From: Nocardia anaemiae NBRC 100462
GTDB lineage: Bacteria > Actinomycetota > Actinomycetes > Mycobacteriales > Mycobacteriaceae
Direction: 5' to 3'
Length of the DNA: 64,000 nt
NCBI RefSeq assembly: GCF_001612725.1
Contig: NZ_BDAZ01000010.1
Span: 36,580 to 100,579 of the forward strand
The translations under genes and the position numbers were made by a program. Positions 35,383 through 42,604 of this stretch are shown here, one piece after another; position 1 is the first letter of the stretch; every line of letters starts with the position of its first letter. Under the pieces are notes generated by a model. It was not told the origin of the DNA. It worked only from the letters and a program-made list of their open reading frames with translations, and searched no databases.

Positions 35383-36291
35383 GTGGGGCGTCCAGGTTCC
35401 CGGGTACTCGCGGGGAAGAATTCGACACTGCGGGCCGTCCCCTGGATCGGGCCGTCCCTGGTGCTGATCGCGGCCATCGTCGCGTTCCCGGTCGGCTATA
35501 TGGTCTGGACCAGCACCCGGGACCTGAGCGCCTACGGCCAGGACCGCGGTCCCGCCGGACTGGCCAATTACCGAAACCTGTTCGATATCAGCGAATTGGG
35601 ATCGGTACTGGCGCACACCGTGGTCTGGGTGGTCACCGTCGTGCTGATCACCCTGGTGCTCTCGGCGGGTCTCGCACAGTTCCTGAACAAGGATTTCCCG
35701 GGACGCACCGCGGTGCGCATGGCGATTCTGGTGCCGTGGGCGGCCTCGGTGGTGATGACGACGACCATCTTCTATTACATGCTCGATCCCGATGTCGGCA
35801 TCGCCAACCGGTTCCTGGTCGATATCGGGCTGCTGGATCGGGGCTACGGTTTCACCAAACAGCCGACGCCCGCCTTCCTGGTGGCGATCGGCGTCGCGGT
35901 CTTCGTCTCGATCCCGTTCACCACCTACACGATTCTGGCCGGGCTGCAATCGATTCCGGCCGAGATAGAGGAGGCGGGCCGGGTCGACGGCGCCAGTGCG
36001 TGGCAGCGCTATCGATATCTCACACTGCCGCAATTGCGTCCGGCGATCGCGGTGGCCACGATCATCAACATCATCAATGTATTCAACTCACTGCCCATTC
36101 TGCAGGTGATCACCGGCGGTATCGCGGGCTTCGGTGCGGATACGACGACGACCTTGACGTTCAAGCTGATTCGGCAGAATCAGCAGCTCGATACCGCGGC
36201 CGCGATGAGCGTGTTGAACTTCGCGCTGATCGTGGTCATCATCGCGATCTATGTGAAGGTCATCAAGCCGACCCAGCAGGTGGACGCATGA
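35383..36291 (+). CDS. Sugar ABC transporter permease (MalF-like)
   Basis: A 302-residue permease with six hydrophobic segments. The cytosolic EAA loop that contacts the ATPase reads EIEEAGRVDGASAWQRYRYL. GTG 35383 directly follows the stop of the binding-protein gene and suits the family N-terminus; longer readings run inside that gene. It overlaps the second permease by 4 bp (ATGA). Confidence 0.9.
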   Translation: MGRPGSRVLAGKNSTLRAVPWIGPSLVLIAAIVAFPVGYMVWTSTRDLSAYGQDRGPAGLANYRNLFDISELGSVLAHTVVWVVTVVLITLVLSAGLAQFLNKDFPGRTAVRMAILVPWAASVVMTTTIFYYMLDPDVGIANRFLVDIGLLDRGYGFTKQPTPAFLVAIGVAVFVSIPFTTYTILAGLQSIPAEIEEAGRVDGASAWQRYRYLTLPQLRPAIAVATIINIINVFNSLPILQVITGGIAGFGADTTTTLTFKLIRQNQQLDTAAAMSVLNFALIVVIIAIYVKVIKPTQQVDA

Positions 36292-37193
36292 CGACGCAGG
36301 CCGAAATTCTCATCGAAGGTGTGCAAATCCCGCCGGACACCACGGTTGCCGAGCCCCCGAGCAGGCGACCGCGGCGGCGGCGTTGGGAACTCACCGCGGT
36401 GGGCGTGGTGCTCGCCGTTATCTTCCTGACCCCGTTCGTGGTGATGGTGCTCGGCTCGCTGAAGAGCCGCGCCGAAATCCTGCGCATCCCACCGACATAT
36501 CTGCCCGAGACCTGGCATCCGGACAACTACGCCACCATGTGGGACACCCCGGAGACGCCACTGTCGTTCAATCTGGCGAGCACGATCATCATCTCGGTGT
36601 GTGCCACCTTGCTTGTGCTTTTCGTGGCCATTCCGGCCGCGTATTACACGGCGCGGCACAAGTTTCCGGGTCGCGCGATATTCCTCGCGCTGGTGCTGGT
36701 TACCCAGATGTTGCAGCCGACGGTATTGGTGACCGGCCTGATCCGGGAGTTCTTCACCCTCGGCATCAATGACACCTGGCTGGCCATGATCCTGGTGAAC
36801 GCCGCGTTCAACCTCTCGTTCGCGGTGTGGATTCTGCACAGCTTCTTCGCCGCCATTCCGGTGGAGATCGAGGAGGCCGCGCAGCTCGACGGTCTGAGTC
36901 GCTGGCAGATCCTGGTCCGGGTGAGTCTGCCGCTGGTCTGGCCGGGCATCGTCACCGCGACGATTTTCGTGGTGGTGGCCTGCTGGAACGAATTTGCGGC
37001 GAGCCTGGTGGTGCTGACCACCCCGGAGAATCAGCCGCTGTCGGTGGCGCTGACCAAATTTGTCGGGCAGTACGACACTGCATGGCAGTACGTCTTCGCG
37101 ATCTCGACGGTCGGCATAGTTCCGGTGGTCATCCTGTTCGCATTCATCGAGAAGCGTCTGGTCGCGGGGCTTACCGCGGGCAGCGTCAAGTAA
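36288..37193 (+). CDS. Sugar ABC transporter permease (MalG-like)
   Basis: A 301-residue permease: a polar N-terminus with an RRPRRRR cluster, six hydrophobic segments, and the EAA loop EIEEAAQLDGLSRWQILVRV. It forms the channel with the preceding permease. The end of the gene is 42 bp before a TetR gene that has its own start signal. Confidence 0.9.
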   Translation: MTTQAEILIEGVQIPPDTTVAEPPSRRPRRRRWELTAVGVVLAVIFLTPFVVMVLGSLKSRAEILRIPPTYLPETWHPDNYATMWDTPETPLSFNLASTIIISVCATLLVLFVAIPAAYYTARHKFPGRAIFLALVLVTQMLQPTVLVTGLIREFFTLGINDTWLAMILVNAAFNLSFAVWILHSFFAAIPVEIEEAAQLDGLSRWQILVRVSLPLVWPGIVTATIFVVVACWNEFAASLVVLTTPENQPLSVALTKFVGQYDTAWQYVFAISTVGIVPVVILFAFIEKRLVAGLTAGSVK

Positions 37194-37222
37194 TCGGCCT
37201 CGGGGCAGGCGCTTCCGACCGG

Positions 37223-37228
37223 TAGCAT
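37223..37228 (+). promoter_or_regulatory. Leaderless-type -10 box of TetR gene
   Basis: TAGCAT ends 7 nt before GTG 37236, and no ribosome site is present. Confidence 0.5.
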
Positions 37229-37235
37229 CGAATCC

Positions 37236-37889
37236 GTGGCACGGCAGGATGACGAAACCAAGGAGGGCCGCAGTTACGGCGGGCTGTCCAAGCAACAGCG
37301 GGTAGCCCAGCGGCAGACACGACTCATCGATGCCGCACTCGAATTATTCGGCACCCAGGGCTATTCGGCCACATCGATCGAACGGCTGTGTACCGTCGCG
37401 AATGTTTCCACGCGCAGTTTCTACGAGGATATGGGCAGCCGCGAGGCATTGTTGATTGCACTGGTCAATCGCATTACCTCGCACGCGGTCGAACGTGCGC
37501 TGGAAAGTATGGCGAAGACCGCAGGGCAACCGCTTTCCACCCGGGTGGTCGATGCTTTCCGTGCCTATCTCGAGGTGACCTGTGCCGATCATCGTTCGGC
37601 GCGAGTGTGTTACGTCGAACTGGTCGGGGTCAGTCCGGCGGTGGAGGATTGGCGCCGTCAGCAGCGCCGCCTGCTCTCATCGCTGTTGATCAGTGAGGCG
37701 GAGCGAGCCGTCGAGCGCGGCGAGACCAAACCGCGGCGGTTCGATCTGTTCGCGCTCGCGGTGATCGGCGCGGTGAATTCGCTGGCCCAGGAGTTGGTGC
37801 GGACCACCCATCCCGATACCGAGGTGTCCCTCGACGAAATATGCAAGGAGATCGCATATTTCGTGAATTCTGGACTTGCGTTGACCTAA
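37236..37889 (+). CDS. TetR-family transcriptional regulator
   Basis: A 217-residue TetR-type regulator. The HTH is in LIDAALELFGTQGYSATSIERLCTVANVSTRSFYEDMGSREALL, read as several overlapping pieces (about residues 27-70). The ligand domain contains a YVELVGVSPAVEDWRRQQRRLLSSLL helix. It sits behind the sugar transporter on the same strand but has its own promoter box, and 45 bp after its stop begins a hydrolase gene. Whether it controls the transporter, the hydrolase or itself is not evident. Confidence 0.83.
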   Translation: MARQDDETKEGRSYGGLSKQQRVAQRQTRLIDAALELFGTQGYSATSIERLCTVANVSTRSFYEDMGSREALLIALVNRITSHAVERALESMAKTAGQPLSTRVVDAFRAYLEVTCADHRSARVCYVELVGVSPAVEDWRRQQRRLLSSLLISEAERAVERGETKPRRFDLFALAVIGAVNSLAQELVRTTHPDTEVSLDEICKEIAYFVNSGLALT

Positions 37890-37921
37890 CCGGCGAACCG
37901 AAATGGTTCGGGCCCAAACGC

Positions 37922-37927
37922 TATGGT
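37922..37927 (+). promoter_or_regulatory. Leaderless-type -10 box of hydrolase gene
   Basis: TATGGT ends 7 nt before ATG 37935. It supports this start over ATG 37923, which lies inside the box. Confidence 0.5.
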
Positions 37928-37934
37928 GGCAGAG

Positions 37935-38807
37935 ATGATGTTCGAGGGATTCGTCGAGTTCGATATCGAGACCGCCGAAGGTCGCGTGCATGGGCGCCGC
38001 GGTGGTGACGGGCCGCCCGTCCTGCTACTGCACGGGATACCCGAGACGCACCTCATGTGGCATAAGGTCGCATCGCGGTTGGCCGAGCGGTTCACCGTCG
38101 TGGCAACGGATCTGCGGGGGTTCGGCGACAGCGCCTCGCCGCGGAGTCGGCCGGACCACAGTCCACACAGCATGCGAGCCATCGCCGCCGAACAGGTCGA
38201 GGTGATGGCGAGCCTCGGCCATGATCGGTTCAGCGTGGCCGGTCATGATCGTGGCGCGCGGTGCGCGTATCGCATGGCGCTGGATCATCCGGAAAGCATC
38301 ACGCGGTTGGCGGTTTTGGATATCGTGCCGACCGCGGACAGCTTCCGTGCGGCGGATATGGACTTCAGCCTCGGATTCTGGGTGTGGTCGTTCCTCGCCG
38401 CACCGGAACCGATTCCGGAACAGCTCATTGCCGGTGACCCGGCGATTCTCGTGAACCATATGCTCGATAGCTGGGCCGAGGATCCCAGCGTGTTCTCGGA
38501 TGACATCCGTGCGGAATACATCGAGAAATTCCGCGACCCGGATACCGTGCATGCGATCTGCGAGGAATATCGGGCCGCCGCGACCCTCGATTACGCGCAT
38601 GACGAAGCCGACCGGGGGCAGCGGCGGATCGCCTGTCCGGTTCTCGTATTGTGGAGTGCCACAGGCGCTGTCGGCAGTTGGCATCGGCCGCTGGAGGTAT
38701 GGCGCCGCTGGGCGGACGATGTCCGTGGTGGACCGCTCGACGTCGGACATTTCCTACCGGAGGAAGCCCCGGAGGAGACCGCTCGCCACCTTCTGGCGTT
38801 CCTCTGA
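37935..38807 (+). CDS. α/β-hydrolase related to fluoroacetate dehalogenase
   Basis: A 290-residue α/β-hydrolase. It has the oxyanion HGIPETHLMWH, the nucleophile elbow VAGHDRGARCAYRMALDHPE with Asp as nucleophile, and the C-terminal DVGHFLPEEAPEET with the catalytic His. The sequence follows fluoroacetate dehalogenases (Rhodopseudomonas RPA1163 type) almost throughout, including the Arg pair HDRGAR. From memory of that family, the halide-binding His before WSFLA is Val here (WVWSFLA), and the Tyr in the cap segment also seems replaced. Fluoride release is therefore uncertain; haloacid, epoxide or ester hydrolysis are alternatives. Confidence 0.78.
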   Translation: MMFEGFVEFDIETAEGRVHGRRGGDGPPVLLLHGIPETHLMWHKVASRLAERFTVVATDLRGFGDSASPRSRPDHSPHSMRAIAAEQVEVMASLGHDRFSVAGHDRGARCAYRMALDHPESITRLAVLDIVPTADSFRAADMDFSLGFWVWSFLAAPEPIPEQLIAGDPAILVNHMLDSWAEDPSVFSDDIRAEYIEKFRDPDTVHAICEEYRAAATLDYAHDEADRGQRRIACPVLVLWSATGAVGSWHRPLEVWRRWADDVRGGPLDVGHFLPEEAPEETARHLLAFL

Positions 38808-38813
38808 TATGCG

Positions 38814-39605
38814 CTAAACCACGTCCACCCGAACCCCGGCCGCCCGAATCGTCGCCACCGCACTCGGATCCGCATCCGAATCCGTCACCAGTACATCGAC
38901 CTGCTCGATCCCGCAGATTCGGGCCAGTGCTGAGCGCTCCAGTTTGTCCGCGGTGGCGACGACCATCACCTGACCGGACCGCCGGACCATCTCGGTGGTC
39001 ACCCCGGCTTCGTCGATATGCCGACACTGCGCGCCGCCCTCGGCGGATATCGCATTGACGCCGAGGATCAGTGCGTCCAAACGCAATTCGGCCAGCGCGC
39101 GCTCGGCCAACGGTCCATGCAACTCATAGGACTCCCGGCGCGCCACTCCGCCGAGCACGATGGTGCGCATATGTGGCCGCAACACCATCTCGCCCGCGAT
39201 ATTGAGCGCGTTGGTGACGATGGTCAGTGGGTCACCGGCGGCAGTGGCCAGATCGGTTCGCCCGGCCAATGCGCGTGCGACGGCGGTCGTCGTTGTGCCA
39301 CCGTTCATTCCGACTACCGCACTCGGTTCGATAAGTCCCGCAGCGTGTTCGGCGATCCGTTGCTTGGGCTCATCCGCGCCCTGCCGGTAGCGCGCGGGCA
39401 GGTCGTAGGCGACCGAAGTCGCGACCACACCGCCGTGTGTCCTGGTCGCCAATTGCTGTTCGGCGAGTGCGGTGAAGTCGCGGCGCACCGTCGCCGGGGA
39501 AACCCCGAGGCGTTCGGCGGCCTCCTCCACCGAAAGCCGCCCGGTGTCGGCGAGCAGTTCCAGCAGTCGGTTCCATCGCTGCGGCCGGTCCGTCGGTGCG
39601 GTCAT
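38814..39605 (-). CDS. DeoR-family sugar regulator
   Basis: A 263-residue DeoR-type repressor. The N-terminal winged helix reads RLSVEEAAERLGVSPATVRRDFTAL, and the C-terminal sugar-phosphate sensor domain has VGMNGGTTTTAVARAL (phosphate loop) and ILGVNAISAEGGAQ. Relatives of this AgaR/GlpR type control GalNAc, GlcNAc or glycerol genes. It lies at the far end of the amino-sugar locus and is its most plausible regulator. ATG 39605 has GGGAAGG just upstream; longer in-frame readings lack this. Confidence 0.87.
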   Translation of the reverse strand: MTAPTDRPQRWNRLLELLADTGRLSVEEAAERLGVSPATVRRDFTALAEQQLATRTHGGVVATSVAYDLPARYRQGADEPKQRIAEHAAGLIEPSAVVGMNGGTTTTAVARALAGRTDLATAAGDPLTIVTNALNIAGEMVLRPHMRTIVLGGVARRESYELHGPLAERALAELRLDALILGVNAISAEGGAQCRHIDEAGVTTEMVRRSGQVMVVATADKLERSALARICGIEQVDVLVTDSDADPSAVATIRAAGVRVDVV

Positions 39606-39723
39606 GTCAAACCTTCCCGTCCACGCGAGCGACCTGCTGTTTTTCCATGCACGCGAACAATCTGAGCACAGGCACGTGCCCGACCGTAGAGATTCGGCCG
39701 CCGTATTACCAAGTCGGACACCT

Positions 39724-40299
39724 TCATCGCCGTGCCCGCAATCCATCGAGCACCAGATCGACCACCCGGCGGACCGCGTCCGCGTACGACTCACCGGTCC
39801 GGGCATAGATCTGCAGGGTCATCAGCGCGGCCACCTCGCCCGGCTCGATATCGGCGCGCATGACACCGGCCTGCTGCGCCTGCATGGTCATTCGCGAGAC
39901 CGATTCGACAATCCGCCCCCGCACCTCGTGCAACCGTGGATCGGCCTGAATCTCGGCATGCAGATTCGGCTCGATCGCCGATGCCAGCGCTCCGACCCGC
40001 CGCTGCGCACACTCGTGCAGAAAACGCGAAAGCGCGGGCCACGCCGCCCCCTCCTGCGCCAATGCGGTCGCCGCCAACTGAGCCAGCTCGGCGAGGTAGG
40101 ACTGGGCAGTTTCGGCGATCAATGCATCCCGATCCGGGAAGTGCCGATACAGCGTGCCGACACCCACACCGGCCCGATCCGCGATCTCCTTCATCGGCAC
40201 ATCGACACCTTGCTCGCGGAAGGTCACCAGCGTCGCGGCAATGATCTGATCCCGGTTGTTCCTGGCATCAGCCCTCTTCGGACCGGTCGTCGTCCTCAC
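39724..40299 (-). CDS. TetR-family repressor of the adjacent monooxygenase
   Basis: A 191-residue TetR regulator. The HTH reads RAGVGVGTLYRHFPDRDALI, the classic YRHFP form. The ligand domain is of the TetR_C type (ALASAIEPNLHAEIQADPR). GTG 40299 has a TAACTT box 5 nt upstream on the minus strand; a TTG six bases earlier is the alternative. It is divergent from a FAD monooxygenase gene, with two related palindromic sites between them, so repression of that gene and itself is very likely. Confidence 0.83.
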   Translation of the reverse strand: MRTTTGPKRADARNNRDQIIAATLVTFREQGVDVPMKEIADRAGVGVGTLYRHFPDRDALIAETAQSYLAELAQLAATALAQEGAAWPALSRFLHECAQRRVGALASAIEPNLHAEIQADPRLHEVRGRIVESVSRMTMQAQQAGVMRADIEPGEVAALMTLQIYARTGESYADAVRRVVDLVLDGLRARR

Positions 40300-40307
40300 C
40301 TCCAAAG

Positions 40308-40330
40308 TTAAGTGGACGAAATCCTTCCGG
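40308..40330. promoter_or_regulatory. Operator copy 1 for the TetR/monooxygenase pair
   Basis: TTAAGTGGACGAAATCC plus CTTCCGG is related to copy 2 in the opposite orientation (TAAGTGGACGAA shared). It overlaps the -10 box of the TetR gene. Confidence 0.6.
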
Positions 40331-40350
40331 TTACTGTACTCTCCGCTTAA

Positions 40351-40373
40351 CCGGACGAAATTCGTCCACTTAG
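40351..40373. promoter_or_regulatory. Operator copy 2 for the TetR/monooxygenase pair
   Basis: GGACGAA-A-TTCGTCC (40353-40367) is a perfect 7-bp inverted repeat, extended by CACTTAG. It lies 16 bp before the monooxygenase start, placed to block transcription. Confidence 0.7.
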
Positions 40374-40388
40374 TCGAAAGGTGTTGTC

Positions 40389-41537
40389 ATGAACAAGACG
40401 GTGCTGATCTCCGGCGCGGGCATCGGCGGTGCGACCCTGGCGTACTGGCTGGCCGACCGCGGCTTCCGAGTCACGGTGGTCGAGCGGGCGAGGGACCAAC
40501 GCTCCAGCGGAAACCCGGTCGACGTGAAGGGACCTGCCATCGATGTGGTCGAGCGCATGGGCATCATGCCGCAGCTGCGCGCCGCGAATTCCGCTGTGTC
40601 CCAGATTAATTTCGTCAACGCCAGCGGCCGCCGCGTCGCGCGGGTCGATCTGAAGGCCTTCCAGGGATCGGCGGGCGACCGCGAGGTCGAGATCCCCCGA
40701 GCCGATCTCGCCGCGATCCTGCTCGACGCCAGCCGCGACAGCGCCGAATTCCTGTGGGGCGACACCATTACCGGCCTGAGCCAGCACGCCGACGGCGTCG
40801 ACGTCGCCTTCGAACACGCCGATCCGCGCAGCTTCGACTTCGTGATCGGCGCGGACGGACTGCATTCCGTCGTGCGCCGCCTGACCTTCGGCGATGAATC
40901 CGAATTCGTCCGGCATATGGGCATCTACATCGCCACCATTCGGATCGATGCACCATTCGGCAGCAACAGCGAAGTCCTCATCTACAACACGCCGGGACGG
41001 GCACTGTCGGTGCACCCGACGAAGGGTCGCGCCCTCGCGGCATTCATGTTCCGCCACAACGGCGTTCCCGGTTTCGACCATCGCGACACCGAACTGCACA
41101 AGCGCCTGGTCATCGAGGCCTTCACCGACCAGGGCTGGCGGGTTCCCGAATTGCTGGACCGCGTGCGCGATACCGACGACTTGTTCTTCGACTCTGTCAG
41201 CAAGGGCGAACTGCCGAGCTGGTCGGACGGACGCATCGCGCTGCTCGGTGACGCCGCATCCTGTGTCTCACTGTTCGGCGACGGCTCCACCCTCGCGATC
41301 GCGGGGGCGTACACGTTGGCGGAGGAACTGGCGGCTACACCCGAGGACCACGAAACGGCGTTCCAGCGCTACGAGACGCGGCACCGCGTACTGGTCGACC
41401 CCAAACTCAACGGCGTTGCCACCGCGGCATCGATGCTCATTCCGGCGACGAAGGCGGGAATCGCGCTGCGCAATACCGCGACTCGCATCCATCCTGCTGT
41501 TACGGCGCTTCGCGACCGTGCGAGATGCACCGCTTGA
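40389..41537 (+). CDS. FAD-dependent monooxygenase (TetX/PHBH-like)
   Basis: A 382-residue flavoprotein hydroxylase. The N-terminal dinucleotide-binding GAGIGGATLAYWLADRG and Glu of VVERA, the DG motif (VIGADGLHSVVRRL) and the second FAD motif GRIALLGDAASCVSLFGDGSTLAIAGAY are all present. Enzymes of this group hydroxylate aromatic or polyketide compounds using NAD(P)H; some inactivate tetracyclines or rifamycins. The divergent TetR repressor makes drug-inducible detoxification plausible. AAAGGTG precedes ATG 40389. Confidence 0.87.
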   Translation: MNKTVLISGAGIGGATLAYWLADRGFRVTVVERARDQRSSGNPVDVKGPAIDVVERMGIMPQLRAANSAVSQINFVNASGRRVARVDLKAFQGSAGDREVEIPRADLAAILLDASRDSAEFLWGDTITGLSQHADGVDVAFEHADPRSFDFVIGADGLHSVVRRLTFGDESEFVRHMGIYIATIRIDAPFGSNSEVLIYNTPGRALSVHPTKGRALAAFMFRHNGVPGFDHRDTELHKRLVIEAFTDQGWRVPELLDRVRDTDDLFFDSVSKGELPSWSDGRIALLGDAASCVSLFGDGSTLAIAGAYTLAEELAATPEDHETAFQRYETRHRVLVDPKLNGVATAASMLIPATKAGIALRNTATRIHPAVTALRDRARCTA

Positions 41538-41599
41538 CGGTCACCGTTTGCCACCACGAATTTCGCACCCGCTTACCCCTCAGTTCTTCGCGTCCCTGT

Positions 41600-42604
41600 T
41601 CAGAGGGAGGTGGGGAGCCCGAAGCCCGGGAAGAGGGTGGCGTCGAGGAAGACGGTGATTCGGTCGATCGCGGTGTCGCGCAGGGTGAGTAGGTGGATGG
41701 AATGTGCCTGGTAGGTGTCGGTTTCGTCGCGGCGGTAGTAGGCGATGGCGGGTTGGGTGTTGGCGGAGGTCGGGATTGCGCGCCAGAGGTCGGGGGTGGA
41801 ACCGCATTTGTCGGTGAAGAAGGCGAGTACGTGGGCGCGTCCGGCGAACCAGAGCAGGGCGGGTGGCATTTCGAGGACCACATCGTCACGCAGGAGCTCG
41901 GCGAAAGCAGCCATGTCGGCGTTGCCGAAGGTGGTGACGTATCGGTCGATCATCGCGCGTTCGACCGGGCTCAACGATTCCGATATGCGGTCGAGCATGG
42001 GGGCGTCTTTCTCCAATTGGGCGTGGGCGCGTTGCAGTGCGCTATTGACTGCGGCGGTGGAAGTTTCGAGCAGGTCGGCGACTTCGGCCGCGGACCAGGC
42101 GAGTACGTCGCGCAGGATCAATACCGCGCGCTGGCGGGCGGGTAGGTATTGCAGGGCCGCGATGAATGCGAGCCGGATGCCGCTGCGGGCCGCGACCACG
42201 GTTGCCGGATCGTCGGACGCGGTGCCGAGCAGTGCGTCGGGAATCGGTTCCAGCCAAGGGATTTCGGGATGACGCTGCGGTTTGGTGACCACGGTATCGC
42301 TCGGCCCGACAAGTCCGCTGGGCAGCGCCCGCCTGCCGCGCTGTTCGAGCGCGGTCAGGCAGGCGTTGGTGGCGATCCGATACAGCCAGGTGCGCAGCGA
42401 CGCCCGGTCCTCGTCATAACGGTCGGCCGAGCGCCAGGCCCGCAGCATCGTCTCCTGTACCAGATCCTCGGCATCGTGGATCGAGCCGAGCATCCGATAG
42501 CAGTGCGCGAGCAGTTCGGGCCGGTAGGGCGCGGTGCGCGCCGCGAAATCCGCACTGACCGTCATGGGTGCACAACTTACCGAGGAATCTGTGGCGCTGG
42601 TCAT
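41600..42604 (-). CDS. ECF sigma factor with C-terminal SnoaL-like domain (SigG/SigJ type)
   Basis: A 334-residue extracytoplasmic-function sigma factor. Region 2 is LLAHCYRMLGSIHDAEDLVQETMLRAW; region 4 is YLPARQRAVLILRDVLAWSAAEVADLLETS. After about residue 210 follows a NTF2/SnoaL-like domain (MIDRYVTTFGNADMAAFAELLRDDVVLEMPP) that in such sigma factors controls activity directly; no anti-sigma gene is adjacent. ATG 42604 overlaps the stop of the upstream MFS exporter (ATGA), suggesting coupled synthesis. An inner ATG at 42565 is an alternative start. Confidence 0.88.
   Translation of the reverse strand: MTSATDSSVSCAPMTVSADFAARTAPYRPELLAHCYRMLGSIHDAEDLVQETMLRAWRSADRYDEDRASLRTWLYRIATNACLTALEQRGRRALPSGLVGPSDTVVTKPQRHPEIPWLEPIPDALLGTASDDPATVVAARSGIRLAFIAALQYLPARQRAVLILRDVLAWSAAEVADLLETSTAAVNSALQRAHAQLEKDAPMLDRISESLSPVERAMIDRYVTTFGNADMAAFAELLRDDVVLEMPPALLWFAGRAHVLAFFTDKCGSTPDLWRAIPTSANTQPAIAYYRRDETDTYQAHSIHLLTLRDTAIDRITVFLDATLFPGFGLPTSL

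Noticed and set aside
34224..35477. 417-codon minus-strand frame opposite the sugar-binding protein
   Set aside because: Antisense shadow; the lipoprotein on the plus strand has signal, lipobox and fold motifs.
34000..39611. TCATGTCAAA shared by the SIS/ABC gap (34000) and the DeoR gene start (39602) as DeoR operator
   Set aside because: A 10-bp match that overlaps the DeoR start codon and has no symmetry; too weak to claim.
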